Below are positions 38,537 to 47,192 of a DNA stretch of 64,000 nt, one piece after another; positions within the stretch are counted from its first letter, which is position 1; each line of letters begins with the position of its first letter. Source of the DNA: Pseudomonas sp. B21-023 (lineage in GTDB: Bacteria; Pseudomonadota; Gammaproteobacteria; Pseudomonadales; Pseudomonadaceae); assembly GCF_024749165.1 (NCBI RefSeq), contig NZ_CP087190.1, positions 2,019,501-2,083,500 of the forward strand, read 5' to 3'. The position numbers and the translations under genes were made by a program. The notes under the pieces were generated by a model. It did no database searches and was not told the origin of the DNA. It saw nothing but the letters and a program-made list of their open reading frames with translations.

Positions 38537-39376
38537 CCAGTCGCTTTCGCCAGCGGCCACCAGCCGGCGCAACACGCTGAAGGCCTGCTGCAACGCCTCG
38601 CTGTCGCGCTCGCGGGCATGCACCAGGAAGGTCGGGTAGGTGAACTCCGGCGCCTGGGGCACGCGCTCGAACACCCCGCTTTGCAGGTAGGCCTGGACCA
38701 CCCGGGTGCGGAAATAGCCGCTGCCGCCGTGCTCGAGAATGAACTGCAGGGCCAGGGGCCCGAGGTTGAAGCTCAGGGCCGGGCGCGACAGCTCGGGCAG
38801 GGCGGCGTCGTGCTTGCGGCGGAAAGCTTCGCCCCAGTCGATGTAGATGTACGGATCGGGCGCATCGACCCGGCGCACACGGATCAGCTTCTCTTCCATC
38901 AATTGCTCGACTTGCAGGCCAGGACCATAGGTCGGCTGGTAGACCAGCGCGGCGTCGAGCAAGCCCATCTCCACCTTGCGCAGCAGTGCTTCGCCATCGC
39001 TGACCTCGCTGCGGATGGCATGGCTGGGCAGGCCCTTGTGCAAGGCGCTGACCCAGTCGAGCAGCATCGGATTGCCCAGGCTCACTTCGGCGCCCACATG
39101 CAGCACCAGCTGGCAGCCCTGGGGCAGCGGCAGGTCACGGCGCGCCGCCTCCCAGGTCTGCACCAGCTGGTTGGCATAGCTGACGAAGGCCTCGCCGTCA
39201 GCGGTCAGGCTGGCGCCGTTGCGGCTGCGTACCAACAGCTGGCAGCCCAGTTGCTGCTCCAGGCGCTGCACACGGGCGCTGATTGCCGTCTGCGAGACGA
39301 ACAGCCGTTCAGCCGCGGCGACCAGGCTGCCGCAGCGGACGATTTCCAGGAAGGTGCGGGCCTGATCGATGTCCAT
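38510..39376 (-). CDS. LysR-family transcriptional regulator
   Basis: 288 aa from ATG 39376 (MDIDQARTFLEIVRCGSLVA). Winged helix in AERLFVSQTAISARVQRLEQ; effector-binding domain about 90-285. Target unknown: its neighbours are the convergent HPP gene and, upstream, a fold-back element and uspE-like gene on the same strand. The promoter lies next to the 165-bp fold-back element, whose inner edge is 35 bp from the start codon. Confidence 0.88.
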   Translation of the reverse strand: MDIDQARTFLEIVRCGSLVAAAERLFVSQTAISARVQRLEQQLGCQLLVRSRNGASLTADGEAFVSYANQLVQTWEAARRDLPLPQGCQLVLHVGAEVSLGNPMLLDWVSALHKGLPSHAIRSEVSDGEALLRKVEMGLLDAALVYQPTYGPGLQVEQLMEEKLIRVRRVDAPDPYIYIDWGEAFRRKHDAALPELSRPALSFNLGPLALQFILEHGGSGYFRTRVVQAYLQSGVFERVPQAPEFTYPTFLVHARERDSEALQQAFSVLRRLVAAGESDWSQRWDPVI

Positions 39377-39410
39377 GGTGCTGCTTCTGTGGCTGGAGAG
39401 GCGGCCTATT

Positions 39411-39575
39411 CTAGTGTGGTGTTTTGCAAATACGACCAATAAATCGCGAGCGACTTTTGCGCTCAGGCAAGGCGTCGCGACGAGTCGTAGCCCAGCTACG
39501 GCGAGGAGCGACAACGCTGCATGAGCGCAAAAAGCGCCGCGAGTTATGGTCGTTATTTGTGAAACACCACACTAG
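39411..39575. mobile_element. MITE-like fold-back element with 28-bp terminal inverted repeats
   Basis: Ends CTAGTGTGGTGTTTTGCAAA (39411 onward) and its mirror TTTGTGAAACACCACACTAG (to 39575) are near-perfect inverted repeats. Both ends carry CTAG, possibly part of the target site. The interior is also palindromic (CTTTTGCGCTCAGGCA versus TGCATGAGCGCAAAAAG) around a centre GTAGCCCAGCTAC. No ORF of note. It resembles dispersed Pseudomonas MITEs mobilised in trans, and sits just upstream of a LysR gene. Confidence 0.75.
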
Positions 39576-39603
39576 ATCTATTGCACCTGTTTGGGGCGCT
39601 GGT

Positions 39604-40467
39604 TCAGCCACGTGCCAGCTCAGCCAGGTGTGCCGTGGCCTCTTCGCTCTTGAGTACCAGCACATCGCCTTCCAGCGCATCCAGGACCACTTCCGCCGTG
39701 TTGCCGATCAGCGCCCCGGAGATGCCGGTGCGGGCCACGGTGCCGAGGATGGTCACCACAGCGTCAAGTTTCTTCTCGGTATAGGGAATCAGTACGTCGG
39801 CCGGTCCTTCGGCGATATGCAGCCTGTCATCGGTAATATCGAATTCCGCCTGGAACGCCGTGCACGCCTCGCGATAGCGTTTCTCGATGGTCTCCGTGAG
39901 CTGATAGACCGGGTCGGAAGCCGACAGCATCGGCGATGGATGGGCGCTGATCACGTGCAGTTGGCCTTTGGCCAGGCTGGCGATGTCATAGCCGTGATCG
40001 ATGATGCTGGCGTGCAACAGACGATGGGCCTCGTCCTGGTTGCCCACATCCACCGCCGCCAGGATCACGCCGCCGGTCCAGGGGCGTTCGCTCTTGACCA
40101 TCAGCACCGCGCAGGGGCACGCGCGCAGCAGCTTCCAGTCACTGGGGGTCAGCAATGCCTTGCGCAAGGGGTTTTCCGGGCGGTGCTCCTTGATCACCAG
40201 TTCACAGCCTTCCGCTTGCTGCACATGGATGATCGACTGGTGCAGGTTGTCCTTCCACTTCTGTTCATGGGTGACATTGTCGTAGCCATCATCATGCAAC
40301 TGGCTACTTAGCAGGCTCAACAGCGCGCTGTGGTCCTGCTTCTTGTCGCACATCAGCAGGTGCAGGCGCGCACCGGTCACCCCGGCAATCAGTTTGGCCC
40401 GGGTCAGGGCCCGGCTATGGGCGTGCTCGGGGTCGAGGACGACGAGGATGCTGCGCACGGCTTGCAT
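39604..40467 (-). CDS. tandem universal stress protein (UspE-like)
   Basis: 287 aa with two USP domains. The first starts VRSILVVLDPEHAHSRALTR; the second, from about 150, ends in TILGTVARTGISGALIGNTA then EVVLDALEGDVLVLKSE, the nucleotide-binding type C-terminus. Domain 1 lacks the full G-rich loop, as in UspE. An Anr/Fnr site and a TATAGT -10 element lie upstream, so expression under low oxygen is likely. Anr-controlled USP genes are known in P. aeruginosa. Confidence 0.88.
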   Translation of the reverse strand: MQAVRSILVVLDPEHAHSRALTRAKLIAGVTGARLHLLMCDKKQDHSALLSLLSSQLHDDGYDNVTHEQKWKDNLHQSIIHVQQAEGCELVIKEHRPENPLRKALLTPSDWKLLRACPCAVLMVKSERPWTGGVILAAVDVGNQDEAHRLLHASIIDHGYDIASLAKGQLHVISAHPSPMLSASDPVYQLTETIEKRYREACTAFQAEFDITDDRLHIAEGPADVLIPYTEKKLDAVVTILGTVARTGISGALIGNTAEVVLDALEGDVLVLKSEEATAHLAELARG

Positions 40468-40505
40468 GGACGTGAACTCCTTTCGCGGATGGCGACCAAT
40501 GCCTG

Positions 40506-40511
40506 ACTATA
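40506..40511 (-). promoter_or_regulatory. -10 element of the uspE-like gene
   Basis: TATAGT on the minus strand, centred 33 bp downstream of the Anr box centre, which places the box near -41.5 as in class II activated promoters. Confidence 0.5.
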
Positions 40512-40534
40512 GACGGCGCGGCGGCTGTTGCCGG

Positions 40535-40548
40535 TTGATCTGCATCAA
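40535..40548. promoter_or_regulatory. Anr/Fnr box
   Basis: TTGATCTGCATCAA is a perfect TTGAT-N4-ATCAA site. It lies 68-81 bp upstream of the uspE-like start and at the right distance from its -10 element. It may also affect the divergent miaE promoter (TATAAT near 40582). Confidence 0.8.
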
Positions 40549-40624
40549 GCATAGTCACTGGCGCTCGCCACCGCCGCCGGTATAATCGCCGGTCCCGCCG
40601 ATGTCCCGTGTGATTGTGAGTACC

Positions 40625-41242
40625 ATGTCCCTGATTCCTGAAATCGATGCCTTCCTGGGTTGCCGCACCCCTGACGCCTGGATCGAGGCGGCACTGGCCG
40701 ACCAGGAAACCCTGCTGATCGATCACAAGAATTGCGAGTTCAAGGCCGCCAGCACGGCGCTGAGCCTGATCGCCAAGTACAACACCCATCTCGACCTGAT
40801 CAACATGATGTCGCGCCTGGCCCGCGAGGAACTGGTGCACCACGAGCAAGTGCTGCGTCTGATGAAGCGCCGCGGCGTGCCGCTACGGCCGGTGTCGGCA
40901 GGGCGCTATGCCTCTGGGCTGCGGCGGCTGGTGCGGGCGCACGAGCCGGTGAAGCTGGTGGACACCCTGGTAGTGGGGGCTTTCATCGAGGCGCGCAGCT
41001 GCGAACGCTTCGCCGCCCTGGTGCCGCACCTGGACGAGGAGCTGGGCACCTTCTATCACGGCCTGCTCAAAAGCGAGGCGCGACACTATCAAGGTTATCT
41101 GAAGCTGGCTCACCAGTATGGCGACGAAGCGGACATTGCCAGGGTTGTGGAGCAGGTGCGCGAAGCGGAGGTCGGGCTGATCACCTCGCCCGACCAGGAA
41201 CTGCGCTTCCACAGCGGCATTCCCCAGGCGCAAGCCGCCTGA
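40625..41242 (+). CDS. miaE: tRNA-(ms2io6A)-hydroxylase
   Basis: 205 aa, non-haem di-iron monooxygenase that hydroxylates the isopentenyl group of ms2i6A37 in tRNA, an oxygen-dependent step. Ferritin-like helices carry the iron ligands: KNCEFKAAS, the E-x-x-H motif in AREELVHHEQ, FIEARSCERF and SEARHYQGYL. ATG 40625 begins MSLIPEIDAFLGCRTPDAW, typical of the family. Confidence 0.93.
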   Translation: MSLIPEIDAFLGCRTPDAWIEAALADQETLLIDHKNCEFKAASTALSLIAKYNTHLDLINMMSRLAREELVHHEQVLRLMKRRGVPLRPVSAGRYASGLRRLVRAHEPVKLVDTLVVGAFIEARSCERFAALVPHLDEELGTFYHGLLKSEARHYQGYLKLAHQYGDEADIARVVEQVREAEVGLITSPDQELRFHSGIPQAQAA

Positions 41243-41243
41243 G

Positions 41244-41564
41244 TTATTGCCGGCGACCGAGCAGCAACCCGACCACCAGGCCGAAGCCTGCGGAAATCGC
41301 CACGGTCTGCCAGGGGTGGCCTCCGATATACTCCTGTGTCGCCTCGACCACCGGCTGCGCCTTCTGGCCCAGGCGGCTGGTGGCATCGCGCGCCTGGCGC
41401 AACTTGAGCCCCAACTGCGCGCGCATGCCTTCGGCTTCCTCGCCGACCAGCGACGCGCTGTCGCTGAGCAGCTTCTCGGATTCCTCGATCAATGCCTGCA
41501 GTTCGCTGAACACCTGATCCTTGATCTGGTCGTTGTTGCCTTGCGCAGCGGTTTTCCTGGCCAT
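41244..41564 (-). CDS. DUF883 / ElaB-YqjD-type inner-membrane protein
   Basis: 106 aa. Amphipathic helical N-terminal region (about 10-75, Glu/Gln/Ala rich) followed by a C-terminal membrane helix TVAISAGFGLVVGLLLGRR, the family's conserved end. E. coli YqjD/ElaB tether ribosomes to the membrane in stationary phase; that role is only inferred here. It converges on miaE with 1 bp between stops. ATG 41564 preferred over a 36-residue extension. Confidence 0.87.
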   Translation of the reverse strand: MARKTAAQGNNDQIKDQVFSELQALIEESEKLLSDSASLVGEEAEGMRAQLGLKLRQARDATSRLGQKAQPVVEATQEYIGGHPWQTVAISAGFGLVVGLLLGRRQ

Positions 41565-41695
41565 GTACACATCCTCGTGAAGGGTTGGGCGTTGAACAGT
41601 GGATGCCACGGTGACGGGAAAGTTGCAGTGGCGTACCGGTGGCGCGTCGACGCAGTGTAAGATAGCGCCCATTTTCCAGCGGCAGGTAATACCCG

Positions 41696-41959
41696 ATGAG
41701 TTTCAATCTGGCCAACATGAGCTTCCAGGAACGGGCGCAGATCGAGGCAGAAAAGGCCCGCTTGTTCGACTACTGGCAGAACAACCTGGGCAAGGCCAAG
41801 GGCGAGGCGGCGCGACTGATCGCAGAGAAGCCGCGGCGCAAGGGCAAGTGGGCGGAATGGGTACGTGCCGAACTCGACGGCATGTCGCCGCCGGAGTTCA
41901 ACCAGCTGGTGCGCAGCGAAGTGAACAAGATGATGGCCGCCGCCAGCGCCAACCGCTGA
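41696..41959 (+). CDS. conserved hypothetical protein
   Basis: 87 aa, basic and helical: [20 protein letters not shown] then [21 protein letters not shown]. No signal peptide, membrane helix or motif I recognise. GC-rich codon pattern and a clean start favour a real gene. It is followed 67 bp later by the nitrilase gene on the same strand. Confidence 0.65.
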   Translation: MSFNLANMSFQERAQIEAEKARLFDYWQNNLGKAKGEAARLIAEKPRRKGKWAEWVRAELDGMSPPEFNQLVRSEVNKMMAAASANR

Positions 41960-42026
41960 GCCAGGCGAACACCCCGAACGCCTGCGCTGGAGAATCCAAC
42001 AGACCTTCCAGACTGGAGTTCCCTCG

Positions 42027-42968
42027 ATGCCCAAGTCCATCGTCGCCGCCCTGCAGATCGGTTCCCTGCCTGGCGGCAAGGCCGCCACCCTGGCGCAGAT
42101 CCTCGACTACGAGCAGGCCATCCATGATTTCGGCGCCAGCCTGGTGGTGATGCCCGAGGCTTTGCTCGGTGGCTATCCGAAAGGCGAAGGGTTCGGCACC
42201 CAGCTCGGCTATCGCCTGCCCGAGGGGCGTGAAGCCTTCGCCCGCTATTTCGCCAATGCCATTGATGTACCGGGGCCCGAGACCGACACCTTGGCCGGCT
42301 TGTCGGCGCGTACCGGAGCGAGCCTGGTGATCGGCGTGATCGAGCGCAGCGGCAATACCCTGTATTGCACGGTGCTGTTCTTCGAGCCGCACACCGGCCT
42401 GGTGGCCAAGCACCGCAAGCTGATGCCCACCGGTACCGAGCGGCTGATCTGGGGCAAGGGCGACGGCTCCACACTGCCGGTAATCGAAAGCCGTGCCGGG
42501 CGCATCGGCGCGGCAGTGTGCTGGGAGAACTACATGCCGCTGCTTCGCACTGCGATGTACGCCAAGGGTGTGCAACTGTGGTGCGCGCCGACAGTGGACG
42601 AGCGCGAGCTTTGGCAGGTGAGCATGCGCCATATCGCCGCCGAGGGGCGCTGCTTTGTCATCAGCGCCTGCCAGGTGCAGGATTCGCCCGCCGCACTGGG
42701 CCTGGAGGTGGCCAACTGGCCGGCCGAACGGCCATTGATCAACGGCGGCAGCGTGATCGTCGGCCCACTTGGGGAGGTACTGGCCGGGCCGCTGGTGGGC
42801 GAGCGTGGCCTGCTTTGCGCCGAGGTCGATACCGATGAACTGGTGCGTGCGCGCTACGACTTCGACGTGGTCGGCCACTATGCGCGGCCGGATGTGTTCG
42901 AGCTCAGCGTGGACGAGCGTCCGCGGCCCGGAGTACGTTTCGTCGGTTCATCCGGCGCAGGTGAGTGA
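42027..42968 (+). CDS. carbon-nitrogen hydrolase, nitrilase-like
   Basis: 313 aa. The catalytic triad is complete: Glu44 in [15 protein letters not shown], Lys in [12 protein letters not shown], and Cys in [14 protein letters not shown]. The [10 protein letters not shown] segment with the preceding HRKLMPT is the pattern of true nitrilases (branch 1), which hydrolyse organic nitriles to acids and ammonia. The genomic context does not give the substrate. The family usually forms large spiral oligomers. Confidence 0.9.
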   Translation: MPKSIVAALQIGSLPGGKAATLAQILDYEQAIHDFGASLVVMPEALLGGYPKGEGFGTQLGYRLPEGREAFARYFANAIDVPGPETDTLAGLSARTGASLVIGVIERSGNTLYCTVLFFEPHTGLVAKHRKLMPTGTERLIWGKGDGSTLPVIESRAGRIGAAVCWENYMPLLRTAMYAKGVQLWCAPTVDERELWQVSMRHIAAEGRCFVISACQVQDSPAALGLEVANWPAERPLINGGSVIVGPLGEVLAGPLVGERGLLCAEVDTDELVRARYDFDVVGHYARPDVFELSVDERPRPGVRFVGSSGAGE

Positions 42969-42993
42969 TCTGCCAGCCTGCCGGTAAAGCTGA

Positions 42994-43464
42994 TTACCAG
43001 GCAGTGCCTGCGGCCGTTGGCAGGTCGAGCTTGCCTTTGTCGGTAAAGCGCACGGTACCGAGCGGCCCTCCCGCCAGCTTGCCGCGCAATACATAGGGCA
43101 GGCCCTGCAGCGAGTCCACCCGGCTCAGGCCGTAGGCCTGGCGCAGGAAGGCGAAGGCGGTGACGCTCACCGGCACCACCAGCACCGCTTCGTCGTAGCG
43201 GCCGATATGCCCGCGCTGGTCGCTCACCCCGGCCGCCAGGGGCTGGTCGTTGACCTCCAGGTTGAGGGCGATGCCGTTGAAATCCACCGGGGTTTCGTTG
43301 GGGTTCTGCACGCGGATCTTCACGGCCATGCGCAGCTCCAGGTCCTGGCCGGGCAGGGTATCGATGCCGATCACGCTGATGTTCAGCGGGTCGCGACCCT
43401 GGAACAGGGCGCAGGCATTCAGGCCAAGGGTCAGCAGCAGGATCAGGCAGACGCGGGCATACAT
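42994..43464 (-). CDS. LEA14/WHy-domain lipoprotein
   Basis: 156 aa. Lipoprotein signal with lipobox LNAC at about 18-21 (ILLLTLGLNACALFQGRDPL). The WHy (LEA type 2) beta domain is recognisable from LELRMAVKIRVQNPNETPVDF and GIALNLEVNDQPLAAG. Such proteins are thought to protect against desiccation stress. ATG 43464 preferred over TTG 43473. Overlaps no other gene. Confidence 0.82.
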   Translation of the reverse strand: MYARVCLILLLTLGLNACALFQGRDPLNISVIGIDTLPGQDLELRMAVKIRVQNPNETPVDFNGIALNLEVNDQPLAAGVSDQRGHIGRYDEAVLVVPVSVTAFAFLRQAYGLSRVDSLQGLPYVLRGKLAGGPLGTVRFTDKGKLDLPTAAGTAW

Positions 43465-43551
43465 GGTGATCAAGGCCTCGTGGCGCGGGCGAGTCGGCAG
43501 TGTCGCAAATGCGCGGTGGTGATGAAAGCGGGGCCTGCCGACGTTCCGGGC

Positions 43552-44448
43552 CTAGCGCGAGCCGAATGTCATGCGCAGGTCTTCCATGAAGGCTTGCTGC
43601 GCCTCGCCGGGTGTTTGCCCGCGATGCCTGGCCAGGGTGAACGGCACCACGAAATCCAGCGCGGTATCCAACGCCCGCAACAGGCCTTGGGCTTCCCAGG
43701 GCGCGGCGCAGTGGCACGGTAGAAAGCCGATGTGTCGTCCTGAAAGGATGAACGTCAAGGCGCTGTCGATCTGCTCTGCCACCGCCATGCTGTGGCGGCT
43801 CTGGAAGAGTTCGCCCTGTTTGAGAAAACGATAGGGGTGGCTCACTTGGTCGGCCTCGAGCAACTGCTCGCGGGTTACCTGGGCCTGGGTGAACAAGACG
43901 TGCCCCTTGCCGCAGTAAAGCCTCTGGCGCTCCTCGAACAGCGGCAGGTAGTCGAACGCCGCCTGGTTGCCGGAGAAGTAGCTGATGGCGCAGTCCAGGC
44001 GTTGCTCCAGCAGCAAGCGTTCGAGTTCGGCCGGTGGCGCGCTGGTCAGTTCCAGGCGCACGCTCTCGTCACGCTGGCGAAACCGCGCGATGGCCTGGGC
44101 CAGGCGCAGGCTGACGTCACGGTCCTGGTTCTCGGCCAGGCCGATGCGCACGCTGCCCAGCAAGCGCCCGGCAACACCGTTGGCCTGCTGGCGGAACTGC
44201 TCGATCTGCAGCAGCAGGCCGCGGGTGGCCTGCAACAGCAACTCGCCTTTCTCGGTCAGCCGGAAGCCGCCCTTGCCCCGGCTGCATAGGCGATAACCCA
44301 GGCGGGTCTCCAGTTTCGCCATCTGCTGGCTGATGCTGGGCTGGCTGAGCCCCAGCACACCTTGGGCGGCGCTGAAACCGCCGGCCTCGACTACAGTGAC
44401 GAACAGCCGCAGCAGGTGTAGGTCCGGGTCGTGCAATTGTCCGAGCAT
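43552..44448 (-). CDS. LysR-family regulator of the polyamine/ureohydrolase genes (putative)
   Basis: 298 aa. Helix-turn-helix in GGFSAAQGVLGLSQPSISQQ then MAKLETRLGYRLCSRGKGGF. Effector domain about 95-290. Divergent from the substrate-binding protein and ureohydrolase genes with 102 bp between start codons, the classical LysR arrangement. So it probably senses a guanidino compound or polyamine and activates those genes. Confidence 0.87.
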   Translation of the reverse strand: MLGQLHDPDLHLLRLFVTVVEAGGFSAAQGVLGLSQPSISQQMAKLETRLGYRLCSRGKGGFRLTEKGELLLQATRGLLLQIEQFRQQANGVAGRLLGSVRIGLAENQDRDVSLRLAQAIARFRQRDESVRLELTSAPPAELERLLLEQRLDCAISYFSGNQAAFDYLPLFEERQRLYCGKGHVLFTQAQVTREQLLEADQVSHPYRFLKQGELFQSRHSMAVAEQIDSALTFILSGRHIGFLPCHCAAPWEAQGLLRALDTALDFVVPFTLARHRGQTPGEAQQAFMEDLRMTFGSR

Positions 44449-44550
44449 CACATTGCTCCTGGTGAATGTCAGCTTCGCAAAGTTGCCATTTTTGCAATGT
44501 AACCCGACAGGCATGCTGGCGGCATCCACCCCTATGCCGAGGTGTCCGCC

Positions 44551-45630
44551 ATGCGTTCGACGTTGTGCCTGCTTTCATTGCTGATCGCCCTGCCGCTGCA
44601 GGCCGAAGAGAAGGTCGTCAACCTGTACAGCTGGGCCGACTATGTCGCCCCGCAGACCCTGGAGCGTTTCGAGAAGGAGACCGGCTACAAGGTCCGCTAC
44701 GACACCTTCGACACCACCGAGGTGCTGGAGACCAAGCTGCTCACCGGTGGCAGCGGCTACGACGTGGTGGTGCCGTCGGCCACGGTGTTGGCCCGAGCCC
44801 TCAAGGCCGGCGCCCTGCAGCCGCTGGAGGCGCAGGCGATGCCCGGCTATGCCAACCTCGACCCGGACCTGCTGGCCAAGCTGGCCGAGGCCGACCCCGG
44901 CAACCGCCATGCCGTGCCTTACACCTGGGGCACGCTGGGGCTGGGGGTGAATGTCGAGGCCGTGCGCCAGCGCCTGGGCGATGTGCCCCTGGACAGCCTC
45001 GACCTGCTGTTCAAGCCTGAGTACGCCAGCCGCCTGAAGGACTGCGGCATCGCCATGCCGGACTCGCCACAGGAAGTGATCGGCGTGACCCTCAACTACC
45101 TGGGCAAGGACCCTTACAGCCAGGACAAGGCCGACCTGGACGCAGCCCAGGCGCTGTTGCAGCAACTGCAGCCGTCGATCAGCTACGTGGCCAACGGCCG
45201 CCAGATCAATGACCTGGCCAATGGCAGTGTGTGCCTGGCGCTCACCTACAACGGCGACGCCGCCATGGCCGCCGACCAGGCGCGCCGCGCCGGCAAGCCA
45301 TTCGAGCTGATCTACCGCATCCCCCGTGAGGGCACACTGGTGTGGCAGGACAACCTGGTAATCCCCAAGGACGCACCGCATCCCGAGGCTGCACGCGCCT
45401 TCATCACCTTCATGCTGCGCCCCGACTCAGTGGCGGCGCTGACCAACACGCTGTTCTTCGCCAACGCCAACCAGGCCGCCACGCCGCTGGTGGACGAGGC
45501 GATCCGCGACGACCCGGACATCTATCCCCCGGCCGCGGTGCGCCAGCGCCTGTTCGCCGACCGCAGCATGGCGCTGGCCGACCTGCGCCAGCGCAACCGC
45601 CTGTGGACCGCCTTCCGCAGCCGGCAGTGA
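44551..45630 (+). CDS. polyamine ABC transporter substrate-binding protein (PotF/SpuD-like)
   Basis: 359 aa, signal peptide 1-18 (LLIALPLQA). The mature N-terminus EKVVNLYSWADYVAPQTLERF and the DVVVPSATVLARALKAGALQ segment are typical of putrescine/spermidine-binding proteins. No permease or ATPase gene is adjacent, so it must share one encoded elsewhere or act as a scavenger. ATG 44551 has GAGG at 9 bp. The ureohydrolase starts 23 bp downstream. Confidence 0.88.
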   Translation: MRSTLCLLSLLIALPLQAEEKVVNLYSWADYVAPQTLERFEKETGYKVRYDTFDTTEVLETKLLTGGSGYDVVVPSATVLARALKAGALQPLEAQAMPGYANLDPDLLAKLAEADPGNRHAVPYTWGTLGLGVNVEAVRQRLGDVPLDSLDLLFKPEYASRLKDCGIAMPDSPQEVIGVTLNYLGKDPYSQDKADLDAAQALLQQLQPSISYVANGRQINDLANGSVCLALTYNGDAAMAADQARRAGKPFELIYRIPREGTLVWQDNLVIPKDAPHPEAARAFITFMLRPDSVAALTNTLFFANANQAATPLVDEAIRDDPDIYPPAAVRQRLFADRSMALADLRQRNRLWTAFRSRQ

Positions 45631-45653
45631 ATGACAACGACAGGAGATATACC

Positions 45654-46619
45654 GTGGACCTCGCCCAGGACAACGACCAGGCCATCACCCGTGACAGCCT
45701 CTACGGCACTGCCGCCGAGAGCACCTACGCCGGCATCACCAGCTTCTCCCGGCGTCGCTACAGCCGCGATTTGCGGGGTGTCGACGTGGTGGTCAGCGGC
45801 GTGCCGTTCGACACCGCGACCAGCAATCGGCCCGGCGCGCGCTTCGGTCCGCGTGCGATCCGCGCCGCCTCGGTGCAACAGGCCTGGGCCAGGCACTGGC
45901 CCTGGGCGTTCGATCCGTTCGACCACCTGGCGGTGATCGACTACGGCGACTGTGCGTTCGATAGCGGTACGCCGCGCTCGGTGCCGCAGAGCATCGAGGC
46001 GCATGCCGAGCACATTCTCGAGGCCGGCTGCGCCATGCTCACCTTGGGCGGAGACCATTTCATCAGCTATCCGCTGCTCAAGGCCCATGCCCGTCGGCAT
46101 GGCCCGCTGGCGCTGGTGCACTTCGACGCGCACAGCGACACCTGGCCGGACGAGGAGGGCCAGCGCATCGACCATGGCACGATGTTCTGGCACGCGGCGC
46201 GGGAAGGGCTGGTGGACCCGTCGCGCTCGGTGCAGATCGGCCTGCGCACCACCAACGACGATAGCCAGGGCTTTGCCATTCTCGACGCTCGCCAGGTGCA
46301 TCGCCAGGGCACCGAGGCGATCATCGCTGCCATCCGCCAGCGGGTAGGCGACCGGCCCGTGTACCTGACCTTCGATATCGACTGCCTGGACCCGGCCTTC
46401 GCACCCGGCACCGGCACGCCGGTATGTGGCGGCCTGAGCACGGTACAGGCGCTGGAGATACTCGGCGGGTTGCGTGGGATCAACCTGGTGGGCATGGACC
46501 TGGTGGAGGTGGCGCCGGCCTATGACCATGCCGATATCACTGCGCTGGCAGGCGCGACCCTGGCGATGGAGATGCTGTGCCTGTATGCGGCGCGGCACAA
46601 GGTTGATAGGGCCGGGTAA
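45654..46619 (+). CDS. agmatinase-family ureohydrolase
   Basis: 321 aa from GTG 45654 with CAGGAG 7 bp upstream. Mn-binding motifs are complete: LTLGGDHFISYPLL, VHFDAHSDTW and LTFDIDCLDPAFAPGTGTP. The family splits agmatine, guanidinobutyrate or guanidinopropionate into urea plus an amine. Pairing with a PotF-like binding protein suggests a polyamine-related substrate such as agmatine, but GbuA- or GpuA-type activity is equally possible. Confidence 0.88.
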   Translation: MDLAQDNDQAITRDSLYGTAAESTYAGITSFSRRRYSRDLRGVDVVVSGVPFDTATSNRPGARFGPRAIRAASVQQAWARHWPWAFDPFDHLAVIDYGDCAFDSGTPRSVPQSIEAHAEHILEAGCAMLTLGGDHFISYPLLKAHARRHGPLALVHFDAHSDTWPDEEGQRIDHGTMFWHAAREGLVDPSRSVQIGLRTTNDDSQGFAILDARQVHRQGTEAIIAAIRQRVGDRPVYLTFDIDCLDPAFAPGTGTPVCGGLSTVQALEILGGLRGINLVGMDLVEVAPAYDHADITALAGATLAMEMLCLYAARHKVDRAG

Positions 46620-46697
46620 CGCCAGGGCCGCGCTGCGGCAATTGCCGGCACGCCAACTACCACAGGAAGGCGTAGGGCTCAAGGCTGGTGCGCACGG

Positions 46698-46725
46698 TGT
46701 GGGAGCTGGCTTGCCGGCGATTGGG
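46698..46725. repeat. single REP element
   Basis: TGTGGGAGCTGGCTTGCCGG followed by CGATTGGG, with only a degenerate partner upstream (around 46633-46662). Confidence 0.6.
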
Positions 46726-46850
46726 CTGCATGGCAGCCCCAGGGGGCGCATACTGAAACATCAGGACCCAAATTCATCCTTTTGCGTCGAACCCTGCGCG
46801 CCGTAGGCTATCCAACCTTCGAGCGCGCCTTTTCGTACCGGAGGTGAAGC

Positions 46851-47171
46851 ATGAATCCCACACTGCCAATCCTGGGCCTCGGCCTGTTGCTGGCCTTGCC
46901 ACTCCAGGCCGCTCCCTTGGCGCCGCCGCTGATTGCCGCCAACGACAGCAACAACCCGTACAACAGCCCGATCATGCGCGCCAATCCCAACAGCCGTCAG
47001 GGCAGCGTGCCGGCAATGCCGCCTGTGCGCGGCCCGTCCACGCAACCCAACCCGCGACCTCCCACACTCGATAATCGCGGCATCGGCAACGGCGAAAACC
47101 TGCGCCGCGAACAGCAGACCCCGAACCTGGAACCCACCCGCCCACCACGCGATTCACCGCGCGTGCCGTGA
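46851..47171 (+). CDS. secreted proline/asparagine-rich small protein
   Basis: 106 aa with signal peptide 1-20 (LLLALPLQA). The mature part is disordered and rich in Pro, Asn and Arg (NDSNNPYNSPIMRANPNSRQ). No domain recognised. RBS GGAGGTGAAGC is strong. It lies 21 bp upstream of the PQQ sugar dehydrogenase gene and may be cotranscribed. Confidence 0.7.
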   Translation: MNPTLPILGLGLLLALPLQAAPLAPPLIAANDSNNPYNSPIMRANPNSRQGSVPAMPPVRGPSTQPNPRPPTLDNRGIGNGENLRREQQTPNLEPTRPPRDSPRVP

Positions 47172-47192
47172 GCCCTTGCGAAGGAAGCGAGC

